Positions 1 to 8,077 of a DNA stretch of 64,000 nucleotides are shown piece by piece. A program made the translations under genes and the position numbers. Source of the stretch: CBDBCU01 sp965203435 (GTDB lineage Bacteria; Chloroflexota; Dehalococcoidia; Lucifugimonadales; UBA3495); contig CBDBCU010000005.1 of the NCBI GenBank assembly GCA_965203435.1, positions 186,001 through 250,000 on the forward strand, written 5' to 3'. The notes beneath the pieces are model-generated. The model saw nothing but the letters and a program-made list of their open reading frames with translations, ran no database searches and had not been told where the DNA came from. The stretch's first letter is position 1, and each line of letters opens with the position of its first letter.

Positions 1-580
1 GCAGGATATGGCCCGGGTGTCCCGCTATCTGGCGCAAAAGCCGGCGGTGCGGCTGATTGGCCCCAACTGCCCCGGAATGATTAACCCCGGCGCCCGCTGC
101 AAAGTGGGCATTATGCCCGGCAACATCCACCGGCCCGGCCGAGTGGGGGTAATGTCCCGCAGCGGCACTTTGACCTATGAAGCCGTCGCCCAGCTGACCG
201 GCCGCGGTATCGGCCAATCCAGCTGCGTCGGCATTGGCGGCGACCCGATTATTGGCACCAGTTTCGCCGAAATCCTGCGCTTGTATGACGCCGACCCGGA
301 CACCGATTTAATCGTCTTTATCGGCGAAATCGGCGGCAATATGGAACAGGAAGCCGCCGCCGTCATCAAAGGGGAAATTAGCAAGCCGGTCTGCGCTTTG
401 ATTGTGGGGGCCACGGCCCCGCCGGGCAAGCGGATGGGCCATGCCGGGGCCATCATCACCGGAGAAAGCGCCACGGCCGCCGCCAAAATCGCCGCTTTGC
501 GGGACGCCGGCGCCCACATCATCCCCACCCCGGCCGACATCGGCTCCACCGCCGCCGCCGTGCTGGAGGGAATGGGGTAG
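1..580 (+). CDS. sucD: Succinyl-CoA ligase, ADP/GDP-forming, alpha subunit (5' end outside window)
   Basis: This is the C-terminal two thirds of the TCA-cycle enzyme that interconverts succinyl-CoA and succinate with substrate-level phosphorylation, working with SucB in the cytosol. The reading frame is open to the left edge, so roughly 100 N-terminal residues of a family protein of about 290 residues are missing. Visible family motifs are IGPNCPG, the SRSGTLTYEA stretch, CVGIGGDPI and, near the C-terminus, GKRMGHAGAII, whose His is the phosphorylated residue. The frame ends in TAG. The in-frame ATG at 8 is internal, not the start. Confidence 0.95.
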   Translation, partial: QDMARVSRYLAQKPAVRLIGPNCPGMINPGARCKVGIMPGNIHRPGRVGVMSRSGTLTYEAVAQLTGRGIGQSSCVGIGGDPIIGTSFAEILRLYDADPDTDLIVFIGEIGGNMEQEAAAVIKGEISKPVCALIVGATAPPGKRMGHAGAIITGESATAAAKIAALRDAGAHIIPTPADIGSTAAAVLEGMG

Positions 581-585
581 GGCGG

Positions 586-646
586 ATTCAAACATGGATA
601 GACAGGATATACAGGATTCTTGGGTCTGATTAGAAAGGTTGTTGAC
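586..646. repeat. Repeat A, half element
   Basis: Left arm of the family A inverted repeat (ACATGGATAGACAGGAT...) followed by the inner 'GATTAGAA' part; the right arm is missing and repeat B follows directly. Confidence 0.7.
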
Positions 647-653
647 GTCCCCC

Positions 654-754
654 ACCGTCCTTCCCGCGTAAGCGGGAATCCCGACGGCACTGCCGTACAA
701 GGCCGCAGTCTTGGCAAGCCACCGCGGGATTCCCGCTTACGCGGGAATGACGGT
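654..754. repeat. Repeat B, paired palindrome
   Basis: Two inverted copies of the core TTCCCGCGTAAGCGGGAA, each core itself palindromic, bounded by ACCGTC and GACGGT. About 100 bp, the standard size of family B in this window. Confidence 0.8.
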
Positions 755-829
755 GGGGTCGAGGGAAGGACGGTTGCGCTGTCGCAAAATTCCCCTCAAA
801 ATCCGCCAAATTCGCCGCCGCCTTGCTTA

Positions 830-854
830 TTGACAACCGGCATTATGTTATAAT
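830..854 (+). promoter_or_regulatory. Promoter of the HEAT-repeat gene
   Basis: Extended -10 TGTTATAAT (846-854). A TTGACA lies at 830-835, but the 13-base spacer is too short for a standard pair, so the extended -10 probably carries the promoter. The expected leader is about 90 bases. Confidence 0.55.
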
Positions 855-952
855 CTATAGGCGTCTCGCCGGGCGAGCAGTCCCCCATCCCACCGCCAAC
901 CGGCTGTCCGCATCCTCTCCGTACCGCCGGGCGGCCCAGGGCGCGCAAAGTT

Positions 953-1876
953 ATGTCGCTGGAAAAATTCCTCGAAAATCTGGACGACCCGGAACTGGCG
1001 CGAAATCATTCCGCCTTTATCGAGGTTTCCGACCTGTCGCCCGCCGAGCTGGGCCTTTTTGCCCGGGCCTGGTTTGTCCTGCCCCGGGAACGGCGGCGGG
1101 AACTGATTGCCACTCTGGTGGAACTGGCCGAGGAAAACCCGGAACTGGATTTCGGGGCCATTTTCAAGATGTGCCTGAAAGACCCGGACGAGCCGGTGCT
1201 GGAAAAGGCCATCGAGGGGCTGTGGGAGTATGACGACCGCTCGGTGCTGCCGGGATTGATTCAGGTGCTGAGCTCGGAGCAGGGGCCGGCGGCCCGGGCC
1301 GCCGCCGCCGCCGCCCTGGGCAAGTTCGCCGCCCTGGCCCAAGAGGGCGGCCTGCTGACCCGGGATGCCCAATGCGTCCGGGAACAGCTGACCGCCATCC
1401 TGGAAAACGCCGCCGAAAATCCCGAAGTCCGCCGCCGCAGCCTGGAAGCCGTCGCCCCCTTTAACACCCCGGACATCCGCGACTATCTGTGCCGCGCCTA
1501 TGAAAGCGACGACCTGAAACTGAAATCCAGTTCCATTTACGGGATGGGGCGCACTGGGGAAAGCGGCTGGCTGCCCTTGCTGATTAAGGAACTGAAAAGC
1601 CGGGAGCCGTCCCTGCGCTACGAAACGGCCCACGCCTGCGGCGAACTGGGCGACGAGGCGGTCGTCCCCCATCTGATTTGCCTGCTGCAAGACGAGGATT
1701 ATCAGGTGCAGTTGGCCGGCTTGACCGCCCTGGGCAAAATCGGCGGCTCCCTGGCCAAACGGGCCTTGCTGCGCTGCATCAAAGAGGGCGACGCCGCCCT
1801 GGAGGAGGCCGCCCGGGCCGCCCTGGAAAATGTCGAATTCCTCGAAGACCCCCTGGCCTTTGCCTCGGATCTTTAG
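953..1876 (+). CDS. HEAT-repeat protein
   Basis: A 307-residue soluble protein with no signal peptide. The N-terminal 100 residues are helical and acidic. From about residue 105 onward come HEAT-like helical repeats (for example RAAAAAALGKFAAL, RYETAHACGELGDEAVVPHL, QLAGLTALGKIGG). Such solenoids usually serve as protein-binding scaffolds and no catalytic motif is seen, so the partner is unknown. The gene stands alone behind its own extended -10 promoter and in front of a repeat cluster. The start codon is ATG with only a weak ribosome site (GCAAAG). Confidence 0.85.
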   Translation: MSLEKFLENLDDPELARNHSAFIEVSDLSPAELGLFARAWFVLPRERRRELIATLVELAEENPELDFGAIFKMCLKDPDEPVLEKAIEGLWEYDDRSVLPGLIQVLSSEQGPAARAAAAAALGKFAALAQEGGLLTRDAQCVREQLTAILENAAENPEVRRRSLEAVAPFNTPDIRDYLCRAYESDDLKLKSSSIYGMGRTGESGWLPLLIKELKSREPSLRYETAHACGELGDEAVVPHLICLLQDEDYQVQLAGLTALGKIGGSLAKRALLRCIKEGDAALEEAARAALENVEFLEDPLAFASDL

Positions 1877-1968
1877 GCAAGGCAATCGCCTACCGGGACC
1901 GTCCCGGCCTGCCCTTATCTACCGTCCTTCCCGGCCGCCCTATCTACCATACATTGCCGCCTCTCTCT

Positions 1969-2069
1969 ACCGTCCTTCCCGCGTAAGCGGGAATCCCGCG
2001 GTGGCTTGACCGGGCTGCGGCATTATACGGCAGTACCGTCGGGATTCCCGCTTACGCGGGAAGGACGGT
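1969..2069. repeat. Repeat B, paired palindrome
   Basis: Inverted pair of the GCGTAAGC-centred core between the HEAT gene and the terminator of the first variable secreted gene. Confidence 0.8.
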
Positions 2070-2133
2070 AGGGGGACGGGCCGGGCGGTAGAGAGGCGGC
2101 GGGAATGACGGTAAAAGGGCCGGGGATGCCCAC

Positions 2134-2173
2134 AAAAAGCCGCCATCCCCCGTTTCAACCGGGGAATGGCGGC
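2134..2173 (-). terminator. Intrinsic terminator of variable secreted gene 1
   Basis: On the minus strand a stem GCCGCCATTCCCC / GGGGGATGGCGGC is followed directly by TTTTT. The same hairpin sits behind copies 2 and 3 of the family. Confidence 0.85.
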
Positions 2174-2198
2174 AAAAGGGTTTCCGTCAGTCCCCAAT

Positions 2199-2226
2199 CC
2201 GCTCATCCTGAACTGGTTGAAGGATG
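2199..2226. repeat. Repeat C
   Basis: CCGCTCATCCTGAACTGGTTGAAGGATG, the family C core. Confidence 0.7.
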
Positions 2227-2238
2227 GGTTACATCCCC

Positions 2239-3198
2239 CTACTTCCGGGTGCGGCGGATGACTTTCTTGCAGGTGGCCTCCCAGGTCCGGCTTTGCCTAG
2301 TTTGGTATCTAAAGGCACTGCTGGACATCGGATTGGTCACCCGCCGAAAGAAAAGGCCCAAGCCCGGACCGACGTCCTGCGCGCCCGAGCCGCGGTTTTC
2401 GCTGTGTCCGGGGCCTAACTGGGCGCTGCCCGCCACATACCGGGCCCCCCGGGCCCGGCAAGCCCGCTCCGCGGCGGCGACCAGCTGCCCTTGCCACCAG
2501 TCATTGTTCGGGCTCGCATTCGCGAAGGCGGCGCCCCGGGGGTTGGCGTTGTAATTGTCATTGGTGTATCGGAGGTTCGTGTCCCAAGTGACCTTGCCGT
2601 TGACAGCGTTGATCCCAAAGCCGACCGCCAGATTCCGGCCTTGGTTGCGCCCGGTGCCATCATTAGTTACCCAGTTGGCGCTAGTGTTGCTCTCCCCCGG
2701 GCAAATCAGGCCGAGAACTTGCCCGCAGCTGGCCGCGGCGTTAATCGGGAACTGGTCGACGTCCGTGCCGACCTCGAACCGCTTGACCCGCTTGGTGCGC
2801 CGCCGTTCCTCCCTCGGAAACTCAAAGATGCGGTCAATGCTGACCCCGGTAACGCCGGATTCTCCCTCGGTCAGCCAACCCTCTTGGGCGGCGATGAAAC
2901 CGCGGAACTGGCCGCGTTCCCCGAAATAGACGGTGTCATCCCGCTCGTTGCGGTCTTTGCCGGCTTCCCAAGTTTCGGCCTTGGTAAAGGTGTCGGACTG
3001 GTCAATGCCGCAGTAGAGGGTCTTGCCCCGGTTTTCGGCCAGGGACTCGAGGATGGCGGTCGTGCGGTCGTCGTGGGCAAAGGCTTGCCAATCGGTGCAG
3101 TCCCAGGGGATGGAACGGGCTTGGAGGGTGGCAATGCCGTAACCGGCGGCGGCCAGCAGCAGGAGGAGGACGATACCCGCCATAAGGAACTTGGGCAT
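2239..3198 (-). CDS. Secreted variable-region protein, copy 1
   Basis: 319 residues. Residues 1-27 form a signal peptide or N-terminal anchor (MPKFLMAGIVLLLLLAAAGY, possible cleavage after LQA). Residues 28-140 are nearly identical in four paralogs of this window and hold Cys34 and Cys63 (LYCGIDQSD), TWEAGKDRNERDDTVYFGERGQ and a basic end RRRTKRVKR. Residues 141-300 differ strongly between copies; here they are rich in Asn, Gly and Ala with a CRARGARY segment. The last 20 residues (RQSRTWEATCKKVIRRTRK) are again shared with copies 2 and 3. I do not recognise the family. ATG 3198 is chosen because GGGAGG lies 7 bases upstream and all four copies begin MPKF. Own promoter, 5'-UTR hairpin and terminator. 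Confidence 0.85.
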   Translation of the reverse strand: MPKFLMAGIVLLLLLAAAGYGIATLQARSIPWDCTDWQAFAHDDRTTAILESLAENRGKTLYCGIDQSDTFTKAETWEAGKDRNERDDTVYFGERGQFRGFIAAQEGWLTEGESGVTGVSIDRIFEFPREERRRTKRVKRFEVGTDVDQFPINAAASCGQVLGLICPGESNTSANWVTNDGTGRNQGRNLAVGFGINAVNGKVTWDTNLRYTNDNYNANPRGAAFANASPNNDWWQGQLVAAAERACRARGARYVAGSAQLGPGHSENRGSGAQDVGPGLGLFFRRVTNPMSSSAFRYQTRQSRTWEATCKKVIRRTRK

Positions 3199-3232
3199 AA
3201 GGGAACCTCCCGAGAGGCCCCAAAAAATTTTT

Positions 3233-3268
3233 CCGGGGCCGAAATCGCCAGGGCGATTTCGGCCCCGG
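3233..3268 (-). promoter_or_regulatory. 5'-UTR hairpin of variable secreted gene 1
   Basis: Perfect 17-bp inverted repeat with a 2-base centre (CCGGGGCCGAAATCGCC on one arm), between the promoter and the ribosome site. The stem sequence differs from copies 2-4 by paired changes that keep the base pairs. Confidence 0.8.
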
Positions 3269-3281
3269 TCTTATGCCTTTC

Positions 3282-3310
3282 ATTCTATCCCAAGTCTTGG
3301 GGAATGTAAA
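3282..3310 (-). promoter_or_regulatory. Sigma70-type promoter of variable secreted gene 1
   Basis: -35 TTTACA (3305-3310), 17-base spacer, -10 TAGAAT (3282-3287). The spacer holds the 13-bp palindrome CCCAAGTCTTGGG (3289-3301), a possible operator; it is not perfect in the other copies. Confidence 0.8.
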
Positions 3311-3338
3311 GGGGTTAATCCGACTTTTTGCTAAATTG

Positions 3339-3446
3339 ACATGGATTAACCGGGTAGACCGGATTCTATATCTGATGGGAACGGTTATTGACCGCCAATA
3401 CCGTTCTACACAGACCCCAAATCCTGTCTATCCATGTTTGAATCCG
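3339..3446. repeat. Repeat A, full element
   Basis: About 108 bp: arm ACATGGATTAACCGGGTAGA, inner pair AACGGTTATTG / CAATACCGTT, and closing arm ATCCTGTCTATCCATGT. Confidence 0.75.
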
Positions 3447-3520
3447 TCTCCCCCTGGGGCGGGAATGGCGGTTTCCAAACGCCATCCTCTGCCCTAAGCT
3501 AGCCCCTAACCCCCGCCCTC

Positions 3521-3585
3521 TGCTATAATCCCGGCTATTCCGGTCAAGGACCTGGCCCCATCCCATTCATCCCCCCTAAGGAGGC
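3521..3585 (+). promoter_or_regulatory. Promoter and ribosome site of the amidohydrolase
   Basis: Extended -10 TGCTATAAT (3521-3529), predicted start near 3536, and a strong AAGGAGG just ahead of ATG 3593. Confidence 0.75.
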
Positions 3586-3592
3586 CCGGCTG

Positions 3593-4780
3593 ATGTATGA
3601 TTTGCTGATTAAGGGCGGCACGGTTATGGACCCGGCCCAGGGCATTAACGGCGTCTGCGATGTAGCCATTGCGGACGGCAAAATCGCCCTAGTGGCGCCG
3701 GATCTGGCGGCGGCGGACGCGGCGCAGGTGGTGGAAGTGGCGGGCAAAATCGTTACCCCCGGCCTGATTGACCTGCATACCCATGTCTATGACGGGGTGA
3801 ACGGCAACGGCGTGGCCGCCGACCTGGGCGGCGTGCAGGCCGGCGTTACTACGATGGTGGACGCCGGCAGTTCCGGCTGCGACACCTACGGCGGCTTTCC
3901 CCGCCACATCATCCCCCACAACGCCACGGAAATCATCCCCTTCCTGCACATCTGCCGCACCGGCCTGGCGACTACCCCGGACATTTTCAGCCCGGCCAGC
4001 ATCGACCTGGACAAAACCATCAAGACCGTCGAGGAAAATCGGGATACCATCTACGGCATCAAAGCCCGGATGGTCTCTCCGGCCCTGGAAATTATGGGCA
4101 TGGAAATGCCGCGAATGGCGAAACGGGCCGCGGTCGAAGCCGGCGTCAAGCTGATGGTGCATATCGGCGACACCGAAAAACGCTACGATCCCGGCGTCAT
4201 CCACCAGCTGCTGCCCATCCTGGAGCCGGGGGACATCGTTACCCATCTGTTCACCGCCAATCCCGGCGGCGTTATCGATGCCCAGGGCAAACTGGTTCCC
4301 GAGGCCAAAGAGGCCCAAGAGCGCGGCGTCTGGCTGGATACGGCTCACGGGCGGATGAATTTCAGCTTTGCGGTGGGACAGCGGGTGTTGGATCAGGGCC
4401 TGCTGCCGCACTGCATCAGCACCGATTTGACCCTGCCCGGCCGCCAGCATACCGTCCACAGCATGACCGAAATGATGACCCGCTTTCTGGCAATGGAGTT
4501 CACTCTGGAGCAGGTGGTAACGATGTGTACCCTGAACCCGGCCAAGGCGTTGGGGCAGGAACACCGCATCGGCGCGCTGACGCCGGGGCATCAGGCCGAT
4601 GTGTCGGTATTGGAAATCCGGGAGGGCGATTGGGTGGTCTATGATGTGGTCGGCGGCCAGCGGCGGACGGAAAAGGCGGTAGTGCCGGCCCTGACCATCA
4701 AGGGCGGCCAGATTTATGCCGCCGGCTGGGGCCCCCGCCCCTGGGGTTGGGAACCGGACAGCGTTGCGGAGGGGGGTTAG
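3593..4780 (+). CDS. Amidohydrolase/deacetylase family metallohydrolase (dihydroorotase-like)
   Basis: 395 residues, full length for the family. Cytosolic zinc-type hydrolase of cyclic amides or N-acyl groups. Metal-site residues are in order: DLHTH near residue 61, the Lys of GIKARM that is carboxylated in this superfamily, His in MVHIGDTEK and in VTHLF, and the catalytic Asp in STDLT. The composite beta-sandwich is completed by the C-terminal GALTPGHQADVSVLEI segment typical of imidazolonepropionase/dihydroorotase relatives. The true substrate cannot be read from sequence; the EF_0837/AHA_3915-type amidohydrolases are the closest I recall. Single gene with its own promoter; codon use matches its neighbours. 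Confidence 0.85.
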   Translation: MYDLLIKGGTVMDPAQGINGVCDVAIADGKIALVAPDLAAADAAQVVEVAGKIVTPGLIDLHTHVYDGVNGNGVAADLGGVQAGVTTMVDAGSSGCDTYGGFPRHIIPHNATEIIPFLHICRTGLATTPDIFSPASIDLDKTIKTVEENRDTIYGIKARMVSPALEIMGMEMPRMAKRAAVEAGVKLMVHIGDTEKRYDPGVIHQLLPILEPGDIVTHLFTANPGGVIDAQGKLVPEAKEAQERGVWLDTAHGRMNFSFAVGQRVLDQGLLPHCISTDLTLPGRQHTVHSMTEMMTRFLAMEFTLEQVVTMCTLNPAKALGQEHRIGALTPGHQADVSVLEIREGDWVVYDVVGGQRRTEKAVVPALTIKGGQIYAAGWGPRPWGWEPDSVAEGG

Positions 4781-4869
4781 GGCGGGAAAGTTCCGGGCGG
4801 CGGATTTTAAGGCGCTGGCGGCTCCTTTACCGTCCTTCCCGCCGCCTACCGTCATTCCTGCCGCCGCCT

Positions 4870-5064
4870 ACCGTCATTCCCGCGTAAGCGGGAATCCCGA
4901 ACGGTATTGCCAAAGACCGGCCTATTACTAATCGGGCATTTCGGGATTCCCGCTTACGCGGGAATGACGGTAGGGGATAGCGGGAATCCCGAACGGGGCT
5001 GCCTTATGATGCCGCAGTGTGGGCAGGCAACCGCCAGATTCCCGCTTACGCGGGAAGGACGGTA
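4870..5064. repeat. Repeat B cluster (one pair plus one half)
   Basis: Paired palindrome at 4870-4971 and a further single core at about 5034-5064. The 399-bp gap between the amidohydrolase and the glycosyltransferase holds only these, repeat C and the promoter. Confidence 0.8.
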
Positions 5065-5105
5065 GAAAGGCGGCGGGAAGGACGGTTGCGGCTCCGCCAC
5101 CGTCC

Positions 5106-5145
5106 CATCCGCTCATCCTGAACTGGTTGAAGGACGAGCGGAAAA
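5106..5145. repeat. Repeat C
   Basis: CCGCTCATCCTGAACTGGTTGAAGGACGAGCGG, a hairpin-forming element just upstream of the leaderless promoter. Confidence 0.75.
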
Positions 5146-5163
5146 GAGCTCCCCGCTCCCTTA

Positions 5164-5180
5164 TGCTATAATCCGGCCTA
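5164..5180 (+). promoter_or_regulatory. Leaderless promoter of GT39-like gene 1
   Basis: TGCTATAAT (5164-5172) followed by only 7 bases before ATG 5180, so transcription should begin at the start codon itself. No ribosome site is present. Confidence 0.8.
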
Positions 5181-7909
5181 TGCTACCGCCCTTGCGCTAC
5201 CTGCCCCCGACCCTGGCCGGCCAAAGCCCGGCGGCCCGGAACTTCCTTGCCGGCCACGGCGGCCTGATTGTCTGCGCCCTTTTTCTGCTGGCGGGCTTGA
5301 CTCTGGTTGGGGATTACGGTAGAGGGGCCGATGAAGCGGATCAGCGTTGGATTGCCCGGGCCAATCTTGACTACATCCTGGGCCGGGGAGACAGCCGCGA
5401 CGCGCTACCCCCCCTCCTCACCTTTTACGGCGTGGCTTTTGAGCTGCCGCTGCTGCTGGCCGAGCGAGCCCTGGGACTGGAGGATTATTACCAAGTCCAC
5501 CGGCTCCGTTTAACCTTTACCCATCTGTTCTTTATCCTCGGCGCTTTCTTTTGCTACCGGCTGGCTTGCCGGCTGAGCGATAACCGGTTGCTGGCCCGGT
5601 TTGCCCTGCTGATTTTTCTGCTGCATCCCCGCATCTACGCCCATTCTTTTGTCAATAGCAAAGACCTGCCTTTTCTCAGTATGTTCGTCATAGCCCTGTA
5701 TCTGCTGGAGCGGGCTTTCCGCCGGGATACTGTCGGAGCTTTCATCCTGCTGGGCATCGCCGTAGGATTGCTGACCAATTTGCGGATTATGGGGGTGATG
5801 CTGCTGGCGGCGGTATTGGCGCTGCGGGGATTGGATTGGTTTTATGCCGAGAGCGGGCCGGAACGGAAATCCATCCTGCGAACCGCCGGGCTGTTTGTTC
5901 TGGCGGCCGGGCTGACTTTGTACGCCGCAACCCCCTACGCTTGGGCTAACCCGGTGAACTACCTGGCGGGAAGCCTGGATTTGACGATTAACCATCCGGT
6001 CATTGCGTGGCAACTGTTTCAGGGCGAACCGATTCCTTCTAATGGACTGCCGCCGCATTACACCGTCACCTGGTTCAGCATCACCACGCCGCCGCTGCTG
6101 TTGCTGTTAGGCGTTATCGGAATAGCGGCGGTCCTGGCCCGGATCTGCCGCCGGCCCGGGGCGGTTTTCCGCAATACCCGGCTGCGCTTTCGGGGGCTGC
6201 TGCTGGCGGCTTTCCTGCTGCCGCCGCTGGCCGCCGCCCTGCTGGGCGCCACCCATCACGACCATTGGCGGCATTTCTTTTTCCTCTATGCGCCCTTTTG
6301 CCTGCTGGCGGCCGGGGGACTCGGATGGCTGGCCGCCGGCTTTTCCCGTTGGCGGCCGAGCGGGCTGCGGCGGGCCGGAGGGTATGGCCTGGCCGGGTTA
6401 GGCGTGGGATTGATTGCCTTGCAGGTGACGCAGCTCCATCCCTGGCAGCATGACTATTTCAACTTTCTGGTGGATCGGACGACTCCGGAGCGGCTGCGGA
6501 CGCAGTATGAAATGAACCATTGGGGATTGGCCTATCGGCAGGGGTTGGAGCAGCTGCAGGAACGCCATCCGGGAGAGACCCTGGTCGTGGTGGGTAGGGG
6601 GCGGCTCGAGCAGTATCGGGAAATTCTGCCGCCGGCGGCCCGGCAGCGTTGGCCGGCCGGCGGCAGCCGCGCCGATTATGAACTGCGGCCGCCGGCTTTC
6701 AGCCAGCCGGATTTGGCTTTTAATTCCTTTTACCCCCGTCAAATTTACCACAATACCCTGGTCGCCGCGCGGCCGCTGGCCGCGGCCCGGATGACGCCGG
6801 CGGCCATCGCCGCCTACCGGGAACTTTACCGCCAAGCCGTAGCCGGCGAACCCATTATCCGCGCCGACTATAATGTTTATCTTGAGGACCAGCGGCTGAC
6901 TTTTGTCCGGGAAAACTGCGCTCCGGAGGAGCCGGATGCTTGGTTCGGCGTGCGGATTTTCCCCCGCCGCCAGGAAAACCTGCCGCCGCCTTTGCGGCAA
7001 GACTCCTCTTATGCCGCTCTCAATACGCGCGGCGTAAGATTGGGCCGGCTCTGCCTGGCCGTACTCCAGTTGCCGGACTATGCCCGGGAGGGTGACCTTA
7101 TCCTGCGGCAGCATTATTGGGACGATGGGGAGCCATCCGGATTGCCCTTGTGGGAGGAGTTTTACAGCTTGTCCCGCCGCGGCTTGGGGGAAATTATCGC
7201 GGATCACCGGCGGAATCAGCCGCCACCGGCGGGGCCGGCGGCTTTTGAGGTTTTCCTGGACCGGGAATCCGGCCGCCTCCGCCTGCTTTACGCCAAAGCT
7301 AACTGCACTCCCGCCGAGTATGCAACTCCCATAACCCTGCATATCTACCCGGTGACCTTGGCGGATTTGCCGGCGGAATATCGGGACAACGGCTTTGACA
7401 ATCGGGATTTCCCTTTGACGAAGTATGGCGGCCGGCCCGGCGGGATGTGTCTGGCGGCCTATCCCTTGCCGGCTTATCCCATCGCCGCGATACGCACCGG
7501 GCAAGCCGGGGTCTGGGAAACCAACCTTTACCCGCCGGCGGATCCGGAATCCCTGCGGGCCGCTTACGCCGCCTTGGCCGCCATTCAACCGGCTATCCAA
7601 GCCGATTTTGCCCTGTATGTGCAGGATAGCCGGCTGATTTATTTGCGGGAAACCTGCGCGGCGGCGGATACGGCGGCCGGCTTTTTCCTGCATATTATCC
7701 CGCAGGATGTTGCCAATCTGCCGGCGGAACGGCAGTCGGCCGGCTTTGCCAACTTGGATTTTGCCTTTGCCCGCTGGGGCGGCCATTTCGACGGCAAGTG
7801 TTTGGCGGCGGTTCCTTTGCCGGAATATCCCATCAAAGCCATACGCACCGGCCAGCATCTACCCGGCCAGGGGGAATTGTGGGCGGCAGAATTGACGGTG
7901 GAACGGTAA
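5180..7909 (+). CDS. GT39-like polyprenyl-linked glycosyltransferase with 3 C-terminal two-Cys modules (paralog 1)
   Basis: 909 residues. An N-terminal GT-C fold of about ten TM helices (residues 35-430) should use a lipid-linked sugar donor outside the membrane. The first outer loop has GDYGRGADEADQ with the Asp-Glu expected of the catalytic site, and HPRIYAHSFVNSKDLPFL is a further conserved loop. Residues 430-560 are a soluble linker (HPWQHDYFNFLVDRTTPERL). Then come three related modules starting near 560, 689 and 810, each with the pattern LxxxRExC ... LHIxPxDxxxLP ... GKCLAxxPLPxYPIxAIRTGQ, with two cysteines per module. The module is not known to me. The start is fixed by the leaderless promoter and by the shared ML/MF-PPL opening of all six paralogs. 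Confidence 0.85.
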   Translation: MLPPLRYLPPTLAGQSPAARNFLAGHGGLIVCALFLLAGLTLVGDYGRGADEADQRWIARANLDYILGRGDSRDALPPLLTFYGVAFELPLLLAERALGLEDYYQVHRLRLTFTHLFFILGAFFCYRLACRLSDNRLLARFALLIFLLHPRIYAHSFVNSKDLPFLSMFVIALYLLERAFRRDTVGAFILLGIAVGLLTNLRIMGVMLLAAVLALRGLDWFYAESGPERKSILRTAGLFVLAAGLTLYAATPYAWANPVNYLAGSLDLTINHPVIAWQLFQGEPIPSNGLPPHYTVTWFSITTPPLLLLLGVIGIAAVLARICRRPGAVFRNTRLRFRGLLLAAFLLPPLAAALLGATHHDHWRHFFFLYAPFCLLAAGGLGWLAAGFSRWRPSGLRRAGGYGLAGLGVGLIALQVTQLHPWQHDYFNFLVDRTTPERLRTQYEMNHWGLAYRQGLEQLQERHPGETLVVVGRGRLEQYREILPPAARQRWPAGGSRADYELRPPAFSQPDLAFNSFYPRQIYHNTLVAARPLAAARMTPAAIAAYRELYRQAVAGEPIIRADYNVYLEDQRLTFVRENCAPEEPDAWFGVRIFPRRQENLPPPLRQDSSYAALNTRGVRLGRLCLAVLQLPDYAREGDLILRQHYWDDGEPSGLPLWEEFYSLSRRGLGEIIADHRRNQPPPAGPAAFEVFLDRESGRLRLLYAKANCTPAEYATPITLHIYPVTLADLPAEYRDNGFDNRDFPLTKYGGRPGGMCLAAYPLPAYPIAAIRTGQAGVWETNLYPPADPESLRAAYAALAAIQPAIQADFALYVQDSRLIYLRETCAAADTAAGFFLHIIPQDVANLPAERQSAGFANLDFAFARWGGHFDGKCLAAVPLPEYPIKAIRTGQHLPGQGELWAAELTVER

Positions 7910-7915
7910 GGTGGA

Positions 7916-8043
7916 CGCTGATCGTCCGCTCGTCCTGCAACCAGTTCAGGATGAGCGGACAGTAGTGACATCCTTACCGGCTAAAGATGAGTGGGCGGCT
8001 CTTTTCCGCTCATCCTGAACTGGTTGCAGGACGAACGGGAAAG
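7916..8043. repeat. Repeat C, two elements
   Basis: Inverted copies around 7916-7966 and 8005-8043 fill the gap between the two glycosyltransferase genes. Confidence 0.75.
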
Positions 8044-8060
8044 AGCCGCCAGCCCCCTTA

Positions 8061-8077
8061 TGCTATAATCCGGCCTA
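8061..8077 (+). promoter_or_regulatory. Leaderless promoter of GT39-like gene 2
   Basis: TGCTATAAT at 8061-8069, 7 bases, then ATG 8077; identical to the gene 1 promoter through the start codon. Confidence 0.8.

Noticed and set aside
848..1885. Long antisense frames over the HEAT gene and over other genes
   Set aside because: High GC content makes long shadow frames common; none has a domain or ribosome site.
2239..3198. Endonuclease I-like function for the variable secreted family
   Set aside because: A short LYCG motif recalls secreted nucleases, but the histidine-containing active site (E-H-V-V-P) is missing in all four copies.
7987..8076. N-terminal extension of GT39-like gene 2
   Set aside because: The extra codons are repeat C and promoter sequence; ATG 8077 matches the starts of the other five paralogs.
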